Of a stretch of DNA of 64,000 bases, positions 43,858-54,949 are shown piece after piece (positions within the stretch are counted from its first letter, which is position 1; every line of letters starts with the position of its first letter). Position numbers and translations under genes: made by a program. Source of the DNA: Phymorhynchus buccinoides (Eukaryota > Mollusca > Gastropoda > Neogastropoda > Raphitomidae); the NCBI GenBank assembly GCA_017654935.2, contig CM065683.1:3647042-3711041 (forward strand), written 5' to 3'. The notes under the pieces were generated by a model. The model was not told where the DNA came from and made no database searches. It saw nothing but the letters and a program-made list of their open reading frames with translations.

Positions 43858-44199
43858 CAAGTCAAGGTCAAGAGAGGGTACTAATGCATTTATTAGACAC
43901 TAGCGGCTACGTCCCGCTCGCTTCGCTTCGCGACAGCTCTTCCCCAGGACAGGTGCCGCCCATACTCGTATGGCTTTAAGATAACATAATTATGTACTTA
44001 CCAAATTTGTGTAATGAAGAGTGGAATTAATTGGTGAAAATGTTAAGATAATATTATGGCATGACAAAAATCAACATGATCTAGGTCACAGGTCAAGATC
44101 AGTTAGATATGTGTAATACCTCACTCAAAACGATGTTTGAGTTTCAGTAATACTAAATTACTTTTTTTTGCCAACTTCTAGAGACAGTGTAAGGGAAAT

Positions 44200-45720
44200 A
44201 ATTGTTACTTGTATTTTTACTTGGGTTGTGTCGATTACTTCCCTTTGTTAAGGACCATTTATTTTTAGATTCACTTTTATTTTTTGTCTGGGAATTATTT
44301 CCCCACGACGTCACTTCCTGTGTGTTTAAAAATATTTTGTGTGTGTGGAAAATTAGGGCATTGAAGCGTCACTTTCTTGGTCTGGAGGTTAAAGAAGCAC
44401 GAAGCTTTTGGGCTGCCCCTAATTAAGGTAAAGTGAAGAATTTTGATGTTTGGTTAATATAATAGATTTGTTTGTAATTGTAGTCTTACTTTTATTTTGC
44501 AATGAAGGGTTGTTTATGTTTTATCAGTAGGTAATATTTTGGGGATACATAATTTTAGTTGGCTGAAGATGAAGATTTTTAGAAGAGATGATTTTCTTTG
44601 TTCTTACTTTTATAAGTTGTTAGAAAGCAGGTTGCAGATTAATTAAAAAAATGTTTTTATTGTTGTACTATTTGTACTGGCAATAGGATTTGAGTACAGC
44701 TTGTGTGTTTATATTATGTGTTGGATTTGGAAAGCTTGAGTACAGTATTGGGGTATTTTTAGTGGTTGGGTCAGGATGCTGACTTTATGCAAATTAGTGT
44801 AGGCAACTTTATAGTTACAAGAAAACGTGGTTAGTGGCATGAAGTTGAAGTGCAGATTATTTTGTTGAAAGTTTGAATGGAAATTAATTTGACATTGGTT
44901 AAATATTATTGATAGGGAACAAATTGTTTTAATATTTGTTATTAGTAATTTGTTATTTTGAAATGCTCTGAAAGAGGAAAATCATTGGTCATGATGAAAC
45001 TGTGATTCCATTATTGGAATTCTCATTTTCTGATGGGTACAAAGATCACAGTGGGTCTTTGGGGGTGTAGCCATACACGGTAAATAATATGGAGTGGGAA
45101 CTCAATAGGTTCCTCAGTGATGTCAAGTATAGTTCCAATGGATGGATAATCCTCTGTCCTTGTACACTTGGATCATAACTTACATCAGTCTATGTGGACT
45201 ATTTACTTACTGCAGTGGGACGGTGGGACTGTTACTCCGTTACTGAGTAAGTTGATGATAGTCAGAATGTTTCCTCGAGATCATCGGCAAGGTGGTTTTC
45301 AAGAGCATGTAGGTTTTAATTATTTTTGTTTGTGTTTGCTTACGGTTTTTATTATTTTTCAGGGGCACATGATGTGACCATCCTGCTCAGCCTGCCCCTG
45401 TTTCCTTACTCTGTTTAATACCCTGAATTGAAGCTTTACTTTTAAGACTTATGTTTTTGGGGAGTGTTGAGGATTGTTAGAAATTGATTATGTTGAGGAT
45501 TTCTTAGTTGATAAAGTTTACCTTTGTATTTTGAAAGATCAAATACCTTTTTTTTAAATTTTATTAAAAAACAGTTTGAACCTTTAATCCGGTTTGGTGT
45601 ACTGCATTGTGTGATTGTCATCTTACGTGTTTGTTGTGTCTGGGTACATTAAACTGATCTGTGATTAAGGGGCTCGTACAACTTTCCTTTCCATTGCTCC
45701 CGCCCATAAATAAATTAGAG
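44200..45720 (+). ncRNA. Possible spliced transcript, right-arm copy (tentative)
   Basis: CCACGACGTCACTTCCTG at about 44,304-44,321 holds CRE-like and ETS-like words. An exon-like segment then ends AATTAAG|GTAAAGT (donor at 44,428). TTTTTATTATTTTTCAG|GGGC gives an acceptor (exon from 45,363) and AATAAA lies near 45,708. No frame of note. Same caution as for the mirror copy. Confidence 0.2.
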
Positions 45721-45771
45721 TCCCAATTCTGAAGGTAACTGTTAGACCTAAGTCTTTGGGGCCTCTACATA

Positions 45772-46641
45772 TACTGTCCAAAAAAAGATACGCATAACTT
45801 GTAGGCCTAGTCAAAGTTTCATCTTAATTTCAAAACTTAACAGAAAATCACACAATGCGAATTTCGTTTTGAAATTTGACATGGTGATAGCTGAATGTAT
45901 GGAGAGTTCATATGTATCCTCAAATCATTCAGTCAGTTGACATCCATGGGTGTGAGGGCTGTCATGGGTGTGACCGCCTTGAACAGCAACAAGTGCCTGG
46001 GACACCATCGGCATGGGACTTGATCAGACGGCGAATGTCTTGCTGTGGGATGATGTCCCACTCCTCCTGCTGCGCATTCAACAACTCGCGTTGATTCACT
46101 GGCACATCTTCTCGGCCATGAACGCGTCTATCCAGTTCATCCCAAATGTGTTCTTTTAGATTCATGTCTGATGATATGGTTGGCCAGAGAATTTCGTGGA
46201 GGTGATTGTCGGTGAGCAACTGGGTGCCGAGTCGCACAGTATGACGGCGAGCCTTGTCCTGCAGGAACACAGCGTTAAGGTCGTGCAGAAGGGGCAGGAA
46301 GTGTGGACACAGAATGTCCTTAGGTATTGCTCTGCAGTTAGGCGCCCTTGCACCAACACTAAGGGATTCCCTTTCGTAGACGTTTGAGAACAAGGTGTTA
46401 ACTCTGTGTTCACGAAATTGCATGAAATTATATCCATGCATGGCACGTGTGCATCAAAAAATCGCTTTTTTGACATTTTAGGCACTGTGTGCGCATGCGC
46501 TTGAGCAGAAAGAAACATTGACAGCGATCATGACAAGGACCACTGGGTGAACACTTCTAGTAGTTTGGTGGATATGCGTGCAGCAATACAATGACGGAAA
46601 CGACATTTGAAAAAGTATGCGTTTCTTTTTTTTGGACAGTA
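45772..46641 (-). mobile_element. Internally deleted Tc1-like transposon with TA duplication, right arm only
   Basis: Terminal inverted repeats TACTGTCCAAAAAAAGATAC and, at the other end, GGACAGTA preceded by a T run and ATGCGTTTC. Flanked by TA on both sides (45,770-45,771 and 46,642-46,643), with a single TA at the equivalent empty site in the left arm near 16,940. Minus-strand frames at 46,441-45,962 and 46,518-46,162 encode the C-terminal half of a Tc1/mariner DDE transposase: FLQDKARRHTVR, SSDMNLKEHIWDELDRR and WDIIPQQDIRRLI. The canonical DNARPHT reads DKARRHT, and a frameshift splits the frame near 46,330. The N-terminal DNA-binding half is absent and full-length relatives are nearly twice as long, so it is non-autonomous. 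Confidence 0.92.
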
Positions 46642-46784
46642 TATGTATTGACACAAATTCTTCTTGAAACTTCTCATAAACATGTATATGATTATAAAGT
46701 TTGGTCATTGAACGCCTTGTAGATCTATGCTGAGCAAAGGTAATGCTAAAGTTTACCATGGACGCACGCAAGCACGCACAAACA

Positions 46785-46844
<60 letters not shown>
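46785..46844. repeat. (CA)n microsatellite
   Basis: Uninterrupted CA run adjoining the 16-bp satellite; the left-arm equivalent is interrupted. Confidence 0.97.
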
Positions 46845-46848
<4 letters not shown>

Positions 46849-46874
46849 TCACACTCATTCATACACGCATACGG

Positions 46875-47600
46875 CTTCCAGTCAACTCGCCCAAATTGTC
46901 AACTCGCCCCAGACCATCTTGTTCCATTGCCAACTCGTCCCACTACCAACTCGCCCCATTACCAACTCGTCCCATTACCAACTCGCCCCATTACCAACTC
47001 GTCCCATTACCAACTCGTCCCACTACCAACTCGCCCCATTACCAACTCGTCCCATTACCAACTCGTCCCATTACCAACTCGTCCCATTACCAACTCGCCC
47101 CATTACCAACTCGCCCCATTACCAACTCGCCCCATTACCAACTCGTCCCATTACCAACTCGTCCCATTACCAACTCGTCCCATTACCAACTCGCCCCATT
47201 ACCAACTCGCCCCATTACCAACTCGTCCCATTACCAACTCGCCCCATTACCAACTCGTCCCATTACCAACTCGTCCCATTACCAACTCGCCCCATTACCA
47301 ACTCGCCCCATGGCAAACTCGCCCCATTACCAACTCGACCCATTACCAACTCGCCCCATTACCAACTCGCCCCATGGCAAACTCGCCCCATTACCAACTC
47401 GACCCATTACCAACTCGCCCCATTGCCAACTCGCCCCATTATCATCTCGTCCCATTGCCAACTCGTCCCATTACCAACTCTCCCCATTACCAACTCGCCC
47501 CAATGACCAACACACCCCAATGGCCAACTCGCCCCATTACCAACTCGCCCCATTACCAACTCACCCCAGTATATTCCTCGTACCACGACCAACTCGTCCA
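46875..47600 (+). repeat. 16-bp satellite, right arm
   Basis: Tandem CCATTACCAACTCGCC with CTCGTCCC, GGCAAACTCG and CACTACC variants, about 45 units. It is the inverse of 15,843-16,690, with a different order of variant units, so the arrays have rearranged since the copies separated. Confidence 0.95.
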
Positions 47601-47870
47601 ATGAGCGGCTTAGCTGACTGAGTTGACTGCCACCTGGCATAAAAGCTCGAGTGGGACTAATCTAATGATATCCTTAGTTGTGGGTAAAGAAAGAGAGAGA
47701 GGGAGACAGGAGTCCCTCCCTCTCTCTCTGTCTCTCTCTGTCTCTCTCTGTCTCTTTATTCCCAACTAAGGATATCACTAGGATTAGTCCCATTAGATTT
47801 TGTCGCCACCTGGCGGTGACATCAGCAGCTAAGTCGACCATTACCAACTCGCCCCATTGACCATCTTGCA
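47600..47870. repeat. Inverted termini around (TC)n beside the right-arm satellite
   Basis: AAAGCTCGAGTGGGACTAAT..ATGATATCCTTAGTTG, then a TC-rich tract (47,690-47,757), then CCCAACTAAGGATATCACTA..GTCGCCACCTGGCGGTGACA..TCAGCAGCTAAGTCGACCA and one final satellite unit. The two halves face each other, as in the left arm. Confidence 0.55.
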
Positions 47871-48262
47871 TCCAACAACTTTATACTTGAAGACTGAACA
47901 GTTGAGGCTGAATAGTGTATTTTCAAAATTATCACCCAGGTCAATAAAATGAAAATCTAGAAAAGACAGGCACACAAACGTATGCACACACAATCTTTCA
48001 TCAATTAATTAAATACATTATCCTATATCAATCAATAGCTTTAATAATGCCTTAGGAAATTACAAAGCACGTTCACAGGCTCGATAAACAAACAGTACTA
48101 AAACATACATTATATATCAATCAAAGATCACAGAGGAAACAACGAACACATTTAACATCGTCCAATAAATAAAATGTAAACATTGATTAAATCTACATAT
48201 AAGATATTAACCCATATTATCCCGCTGTCCTTTTTTTAGGGAAACTAAGTAAAATTCAGATT

Positions 48263-48983
48263 TCTTGCCAGATATTTTTTTACAAGCAAGAAGGGTTGTT
48301 GTCACCGTCCCAAATAACCAGTTTGTTTTGATATTTGGTCTTACTGTGTCTGGTGGAGGGATGTTTTATAAGTGCGTTGAATACCGTTGAGGTGTACATT
48401 GAAACATGGCTCACAATTTTTTTTTCCAAAAGTTTTTATACATGGTTATAAACAGAAATTGTTTATTAAAGCATAATGCTGAGATGATTTTTTAGTTTTC
48501 ATCAGAAAATAAATATTGACGATTTTATGAGGGGTAAAAGAAGCATCCCCTCTTTGGGACAGTCGGACCAAGATGGCAGGGGCCTCTACTACATGTTCTT
48601 AGTAAAGACCCATGTTCTGCTTAGACCCATTATATCACTTGAAAAGTTGGTAATGTGCTGGGGAACAATTATTTACCTTATGGTGATATTTTGATAATAC
48701 ATATCACAATATATTCCCACACACATACACGTCTACACGCAGAAAACATGCCCATCTGCTTGTCTGTCTGTCTGACTATCTGTTTGTCTGTCTTCCTGTC
48801 TGTCTGTCTCTCTCTGTCTCTCTAGGTTTTTCTCTGGACCAAGAAAGCGTTGTGATCACAGACTGTTCCAACGTCAGTCTAAGATCCCATGCCATGTGTT
48901 CCACTGGTTGTCAGGTCAGTGTGTGGACGTTTCTTGCCGGCATTCATTTCGTTCATAACCAAACGGGCAAAATTTAAGCCGCC
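48263..48983. other. Right flank of the arm, no gene seen
   Basis: AT-rich DNA with a CTGTCTGTCTGTCTG stretch (about 48,757-48,822). No counterpart beyond the left arm end. Confidence 0.5.
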
Positions 48984-49496
48984 ATGAAATGTACTGTATT
49001 GAGGCCAAGAGGTCGTGCAGACGGTGTTACCCTGTGTTTGTTGCTCTTCCTGCTGTATTTTGGGAACCTGATCCACCAGTGTGGAGATGTGGAGATGAAC
49101 CCAGGACCTCCCAAGCCTGATTCCTTGAGACAAACTCGTCTGGCCACTGCAGGTGGTGTTGCACGTGGTGACAGCACCGAACGATCAAAATCTGCCTCTG
49201 AAAATGACAGACCAAATTCTGTATCCGAGGACCAACTGGAAGACTCTTCTCAATGCCTTGGTCGAGTTTCTCTAGATGACGGATGCCATGTGCATAACTG
49301 TTACGCCAAAAGGGGTCTAAGAAACACTTTAAAAAACGTTTGCGGAAAAAAATATTACAAGCTCTTGTCTGATTGGTCAAAAAAAAAGTATTATTTTAAC
49401 CAAACTTTAATGGACCAATCAACAACAAGAAATGTACCGATCTCCAAACATGAGAAAGAAGGCCCAGCCGAGTGGGACCAAAACACTTATTCGTAG
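48984..49496 (+). CDS. 170-aa protein with hydrophobic N-terminus and 2A ribosome-skipping motif
   Basis: The ATG at 48,984 sits in an excellent Kozak context (AAGCCGCCATGA). Residues 15-31 are strongly hydrophobic (VTLCLLLFLLYF...), like a signal sequence or anchor. Residues 34-42 read GDVEMNPGP (49,083-49,109), a complete fit to the 2A consensus D(V/I)ExNPGP, where the ribosome fails to join the final G and P and releases two products. 2A-like motifs are known at N-termini of some LINE ORFs and of some NLR-type proteins in sea urchins, lancelets and molluscs, where they can act as switchable signal sequences. The ~128 residues after the motif are polar, then Lys/Tyr-rich, with no domain recognised; the stop at 49,494-49,496 makes the frame short. 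It may be a truncated LINE N-terminus or the first exon of a longer gene. No RT follows on this strand. Confidence 0.55.
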   Translation: MKCTVLRPRGRADGVTLCLLLFLLYFGNLIHQCGDVEMNPGPPKPDSLRQTRLATAGGVARGDSTERSKSASENDRPNSVSEDQLEDSSQCLGRVSLDDGCHVHNCYAKRGLRNTLKNVCGKKYYKLLSDWSKKKYYFNQTLMDQSTTRNVPISKHEKEGPAEWDQNTYS

Positions 49497-49950
49497 ATAT
49501 CATTTACATATCATTATTGCTCTTTATTTAGTGTAAAAGGCGCATGAGATTTAGAGCAAGAATGCACTATGGAATATCATTAAAATAATATTATTATAAT
49601 TGTCATATAAATTACTGTGCATTCCACGCCGGCACCAAAATCTACATTTTTCTTTCTTATTCAGTGGAATGACGACTAGATCTATATAGGACCGTTTATT
49701 AGTCATGATTTTCACAAAACAAAACATGTCAGTACGTTTTTATCTCATGGAAAACAAGTAAATATCGCTTAGATCTACGAGGTTAGAGAACTTACAGTCA
49801 GGTCGATTCAATCTGAAAATCTGGATTGAACTCATCTTTTCTGTAAACGTTTGCACCGAAAGCATGCCTTTAAAATATCTAAAGCGAATTAACCACATTA
49901 GCAAGTAGCAGATGATGTCTGCACACGTTTTTATGTCGAATTTACAAGTT

Positions 49951-50210
49951 TAGATCTAGATCAAGCAAACGTGCTAAGAGCAGTGATGATACACCTAGCT
50001 GCTTTGGATGGCTATTTTCGTCACTTGCAAAGATTCATTAATTCCACTGAATGTTCTCGCTGCAAATGTTTACTAGAAGGAACTTTTGCAAAACTCGGGT
50101 AAGGGGTAGCAAGACTAAGTTAGGGCTAACGTTTTTAACCTTTGCAAGTGACTCGATCAAATGTGGTATCATCACTGCCGTTAGCTGTACATTTGATCTA
50201 GCTAAAGATC
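49951..50210. repeat. Imperfect inverted repeat (possible MITE)
   Basis: GATCTAGATCAAGCAAACG, GCAGTGATGATACACC and TCACTTGCAAAG (49,953-50,032) are answered in reverse by CTTTGCAAGTGA, GGTATCATCACTGCC and TTTGATCTAGC (50,140-50,203). The loop is about 107 bases. No coding content; could be a small non-autonomous element. Confidence 0.6.
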
Positions 50211-50426
50211 ACGTGAGTTGCTGTCGGGAGAGTACACCTTGCAGACAGCAATGAGTATGCTCTATCATTCCTGGGGAAAATCCGAACTTTATTGTAAGTC
50301 CTAAAAACAAACTGATTGATAGAAACATTGTCTATTAAGTATACAGTATTAAGTTCTTATTCCAAACACTGCACTAAAGTCAAAACATATTCTTACTTTA
50401 AAGAACTATATTTATTGTTATTGAAA

Positions 50427-50638
<212 letters not shown>

Positions 50639-50846
50639 TAGTCCTAGTCTAATGAACAGGCTGGTCCAGTCTAATGAGCGGGTTTGTTTTCAACGCAGAA
50701 GTGGAGATTCTAAGTCAGTGAAGGTTTGCATCTTTCAGAATTTTGTTCAGCTAATGATTAGTGCATTAAATTCGTTTGAAAATATCTATTAAATTCACGT
50801 TTCGACTTTACAGCCTGTAGAACCATGTTATCTTCCTTCCTTTCCC

Positions 50847-53800
50847 TTAGTCCCTGGACCGCTGTGGTCGTTGGGGGGATTGATGGGCAGCAGCAGCAGA
50901 CAACATTCTCCAGTTCTGCCTCTGGTGGGCGGCCGGGATCAGGTCATTCATGTTCATGTTGGTCCATTCTTTGATATTGTCGACCCAGTTCTTCTTTTGT
51001 CGGCCGCGACGGCGGCCCCCTTCCACAGTTCCTTGGAGAATGGTCTTCGACAAGGATTCGTGACGGTTGACGTGGCCAAACCAGATGAGCTTGCGACGTT
51101 TAACTGTCGTCAAAAGGTGTTCTTGTGGCCCAACCAGCTCTGCGATCTTGTTGCGGACATATTCATTTGTCTTGCGTTCTAGGTATGTAATGCCCAGCAG
51201 TTTTCTCAGGCATTTTGTTTCAAAAGCTTGAATTTTTCTCTCGGAGTCAGCCAGCAGAGTCCATGTTTCACACCCGTAGAGAAAGATGGTGATTACGAGT
51301 GACTGGTAGAGTCTGTACTTTGTAGTGAAGCTGATGTTGCTTTTCCAAATTCTGCTCAGTGCTGTAGCTTGTGTAATCCGCTGATGGATCTCTGCGGTGC
51401 AGCTGCCATCTTTGGACAGAAGTGCTCCCAAGTACTTGAAGTTCTTCACCTCTTCCAGCTTTTGACCGTTCATAGTGATATCAGCAGTGTTGTCATTCAC
51501 ACTGTTCACCATGACTGCTTTTCTCATGGCTGAATTCAAACGCAGGTTGCACAAGCGTCTGCCACCAATGGAGATGGAAGTATGGTGGTCATGAAGGGTG
51601 TCTTGCATGATCTTCTCCAGGAAGATGTTACATAGTACTGGAGAAAGTAAACATCCTTGACGGACACCTACTGTTGTTTGGAAAAATTCTCAGAGTTGAT
51701 TATTGAGGAGAACTGCACTACTTGAGTTCTTGTAGAGTGCCTCGATGGTTTGAACAAGGCCTTCCTCGATGTTGAAGCCTCTCATGACTTGCCACAAACC
51801 AGCATGCCAAACTCTGTCGAACGCCTTGCGAAAGTCAATGAAATTATGGTAGAGTTCTTTTTGATGCTGTAAATGTTTTTCTATAATTACACGGCAGTTG
51901 AAGATCTGCTCAACTGTGCTCCTTCCAGATCTGAAACCAGCTTGTTCTTCAGACAATAGTTCCTCAGCAATGGTCTTGAGGCGACTGAGGATAACACGTA
52001 GCATTACTTTGCTGGGATGGCTGATCAGACTGATCGTCCTGTAACTCTGGCACTGTTTAAGATTTCCTTTCTTGGGGAGTGGTATTATCAGTGATCGTGT
52101 CCATTCCTTTGGCCATTCCTTCGAGTCCCAGATTTTCTGACACAGTTTTGTAAGGGCCTTCGTCACTTCTTCTCCACCATGTTTAAGGAGTTCAGCAGGA
52201 ATATTGTCAACGCCTGGTGCTTTTCCAGCTTTCCGACTGTGCACTGCTGCTTCTACTTCTTCTTGCAGAACAGGTAGATTTTCTGCCTTTCTTGAATTAG
52301 CTTGCTCTTTCTTCAGGATGTTGATGTCTGGTTGTAGGTCGTAGTTGTACAGCCATTTGCAGTATTCATTACATCGGGCGAGTACAGCAGAGCTTTCCGT
52401 AAGAAGGTTCCCGCTGCTGTTTGGCTGTTATGTCTTGGTAAGGGTTTTGAGGATCTCACAAGCTTGTTTGCTATTCCCTGCCTTTGTTCCCACGTCAACT
52501 GTTTGGCATTGCTCTTCTATCCAGTTCTCTTTGGCATCGATCACCTTCTCCCTGATCATCTTGTTTGTTTGGCTGTAAGTATGGGCTGCCTCTGGTTTGG
52601 TCTTTTTCTAGGTTTTAAGGCTCCTTCGTTCATCACACAGGTCAAGGATTTCATTTGTGATCCAGGGCTGGTTTTTCTTTTGGGGTCTTCCCAGCACTTC
52701 ATCAGCTGTTGTAAGGAGCACCTCTGTAATGTTCTCTGCGAGGGTATCTACGTCATCATCTATGACATTCAAAGCAGCAAATTTCCTGCCAATATTGGCC
52801 TGGAAGACTTCTGCAATTTTTGGGTCTTTCAACTTTTCAAGATCAAAACGGATGCGAGGGCTTTTCTTGAAACGTTTCACCTTCAGCTTCAGGCTAGTGA
52901 GGACGAGGTCATGGTCACTGCCAATGTCAGCTCCTGGAAACGACCTTGTTTTTGCCTTGTTGATGCTGGACTTGAAGCGTTGGGGCATCAAAATGAAGTC
53001 AATCTGGTTGTGCACTAGGCCGTTTGGTGAATGCCACGTAGTTGTTCTAGACTTTTTGTGTGGGTGGAGGGTGTTGGCGATGGTGAGGCGATGGGTCTCT
53101 GCAAATTCCAGGAGTCTGAGACCACGGTCGTTTGTTTTCCCCAAGCCAAATTTGCCTACAGTTCCTGCCCAGTTTTGATAGGCATCTGGGCCAATCTTAG
53201 CATTCCTTCCAATCTCCCATAACTATAATAATATCTTTCCTTGGTACTTTCGCTATGATGTTGTCAAATTGGTCGTAGAACTTTTCAATTTCCTCGTCTT
53301 CATGGTCCGAAGTTGGGGCGTCCGAAGCTGTGATGTTGTGTGGTCTGGCAGAGATTCTTAATGATATCAGCCTGCTTGAGATAGGGATGCAGCTGATGAC
53401 GGTTCCAGTGCCTTCTTTTCTAACGATGAATCCTACACCGTGTTGGTGGATGGTGTTTTCTCCGCTGTACCAAATCTTGTGACCTTCGTCTGTTGTTACT
53501 TCTCCGAAGCCTGTCCATCGAACTTCAGCGAGTCCTATGATGTCCCAGTGATAATGCTTCAGTTCATGAGTCAGTTCTTTCACCTTGCCACACTGGTGTA
53601 ATGTACGGATGTTCCATGTGCCGATGACTGTTTCTGTTGTTTGTGATCTTAGGGCGGGCTTGTCTCCAGTAGCACACTTATCGCCCCCACCCTGGAAACT
53701 GCCAGTGGGATGTGCGGTCGTTGTTACACCGGCCCCCGACCGATCCGGTATGTTGTAGCTTTGCTGCTGTCTGTCCATGTCCTTTCAGAGGGCTTAAGGC

Positions 53801-53850
53801 GAGCTTGGCGGCGCCCATCTCTCCAAGCATTGGTATTTTCTGTTGGGGTT
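50847..53850 (-). pseudogene. RTE/BovB-like LINE, nearly full length, inactivated
   Basis: On the minus strand, 5' to 3': a short basic leader (53,850-53,640); APE-type endonuclease with GTWNIRTLHQ, GLAEVRWTG and VMGDW (53,640-53,200), continuing in another frame as NQIDFILMPQRF and GADIGSDHDLVLT (53,144-52,608); a linker; RT with PAELLKHGG, SLIIPLPKKG, EEQAGFRSGRST and FIDFRKAFDRVWH (52,244-51,690); VRQGCLLSPVLCN read across a frame break (~51,670-51,640); thumb and C-terminus with FKYLGALLSKDG and LYGCETW (51,608-50,847). The endonuclease type is the one annotated elsewhere as craniofacial-development-protein-2-like, derived from BovB elements. Between CNLR and the KAVMVNS segment (~51,540) the FADD catalytic box and about 30 further codons are missing. 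Several frameshifts add to the loss, so it cannot retrotranspose itself. Confidence 0.88.
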
Positions 53851-54106
53851 TCCTCCCCCACATGACACAGGTTGTACTGGCTTACATGGATACCAGTAGC
53901 AGAGTAAACTCTGACCTAAAACTTTACATGCCAATAGTTATAAGCATGTCAATCTATGGTATCTGCACATGAGTAAATCCAGCTTTTGAACTGTGTGCAG
54001 CAGTCAGATTGTTTTAGATCTACTGGGACAGGGCTCCCGTGTTTGTTGTCACTCGTTTCAGCTGTTTTAACCTCTGAAATTTATCAAAGCAGATCGGTAC
54101 ATATAT

Positions 54107-54195
54107 GTTATTTGTACTTTGCCATGATACATGGCTTTTGGCCTTCTCGGTATCGTATTTTCCCCCACACTCGACCATGGCAAAGTACAAATAAC
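54107..54195. repeat. 20-bp perfect inverted repeat (hairpin)
   Basis: GTTATTTGTACTTTGCCATG at 54,107-54,126 and its exact reverse complement at 54,176-54,195, separated by 49 bases. Function unknown; could be the end of a small element or a stem-loop in a transcript. Confidence 0.85.
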
Positions 54196-54231
54196 TAATA
54201 ATGTATTCACCCCATGCAAGTCACGAGATAG

Positions 54232-54477
54232 TTTGCCGAGAGATACATTGGTACCAGCCACAAGACGTGTGCGGCAAACGTCGGCAAAAGAGGTGCTGGA
54301 ATCTACACTAACGACCATTACTCCCTCTGTGTGACGGAAATCCGCAAGAAGTTGTTGCCTCATGTCAAGTCTGCCAAAAGCCAGGACAAAAAGGTGTCAA
54401 TGATTTTGTACCGTCTTGTCATTAACGGGAAGACATGTGGTCTTGATGGCAAGGACAAGCTTGTTCCACTTAGATAG
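54232..54477 (+). pseudogene. Coding remnant of unknown type
   Basis: A 76-codon open stretch with normal-looking composition reads ...GKRGAGIYTNDHYSLCVTEI...KKVSMILYRLVINGKTCG...KLVPLR before a stop at 54,475. There is no start codon in a useful position and no recognised domain. It lies between a LINE on the opposite strand and decayed LINE sequence on this strand, so a mobile-element ORF remnant is likely. Confidence 0.3.
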
Positions 54478-54601
54478 CTGCCCTGTAGTTTATTTGTGTA
54501 CCCCCATCTGACAACAGGGAGCAACGCTTCCCCCTGCACCTTTAGACTGCAAGCCTGCACTACCGATTTTTCTATGTCAAGTTTTAATGAATGTGTGAAA
54601 A

Positions 54602-54751
54602 ACGTGGGCAAGTTATCAGTTGACAGTGTGAAGCAGACCACACCGTAGAGTCAGGAACGACTTGTGTATTTACTGCTCCAACATCGTACAGACATAGCAT
54701 AGCAGCAGCCATGCGTTCAACAAGTGGGCAAGTTATCAGTTGACAGTGAAA
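54602..54751. repeat. 26-bp direct duplication
   Basis: GGGCAAGTTATCAGTTGACA plus GTG at about 54,605-54,630 and again at 54,726-54,751. Confidence 0.85.
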
Positions 54752-54949
54752 ATCCTGTGCAGGGTAAATGCTTTGCACGTGATAGACCCGTGAAAAATAA
54801 ACAAAAGTTAGAAGTTTCAACTGCTAAGTTTTCTCAAAGAAATGTATCAGCCGATGTGTTAAACATAGAAGAAAAGGAATTAATTTTTGATAGATTAAAA
54901 TAACAAGAAGCATGTTGAAAATGTTAACAATAAAAGTTCTGATTTTTCG

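Larger units (their letters stand above)
33706..48262 (-). repeat. Right arm of the ~15-kb inverted duplication
   Basis: Mirror of 15,136-31,000. Differences from the left arm: an 870-bp Tc1-like insertion at 45,772-46,641; ten rather than one copy of a 71-bp unit (43,131-43,857); no counterpart of the left-only 2.1-kb block; six rather than five 46-bp units; and a duplicated 50-base segment around a longer (TC)n tract (35,285-35,493). At the outer end, similarity fades over about 20 bases near 48,240-48,262. Confidence 0.95.
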
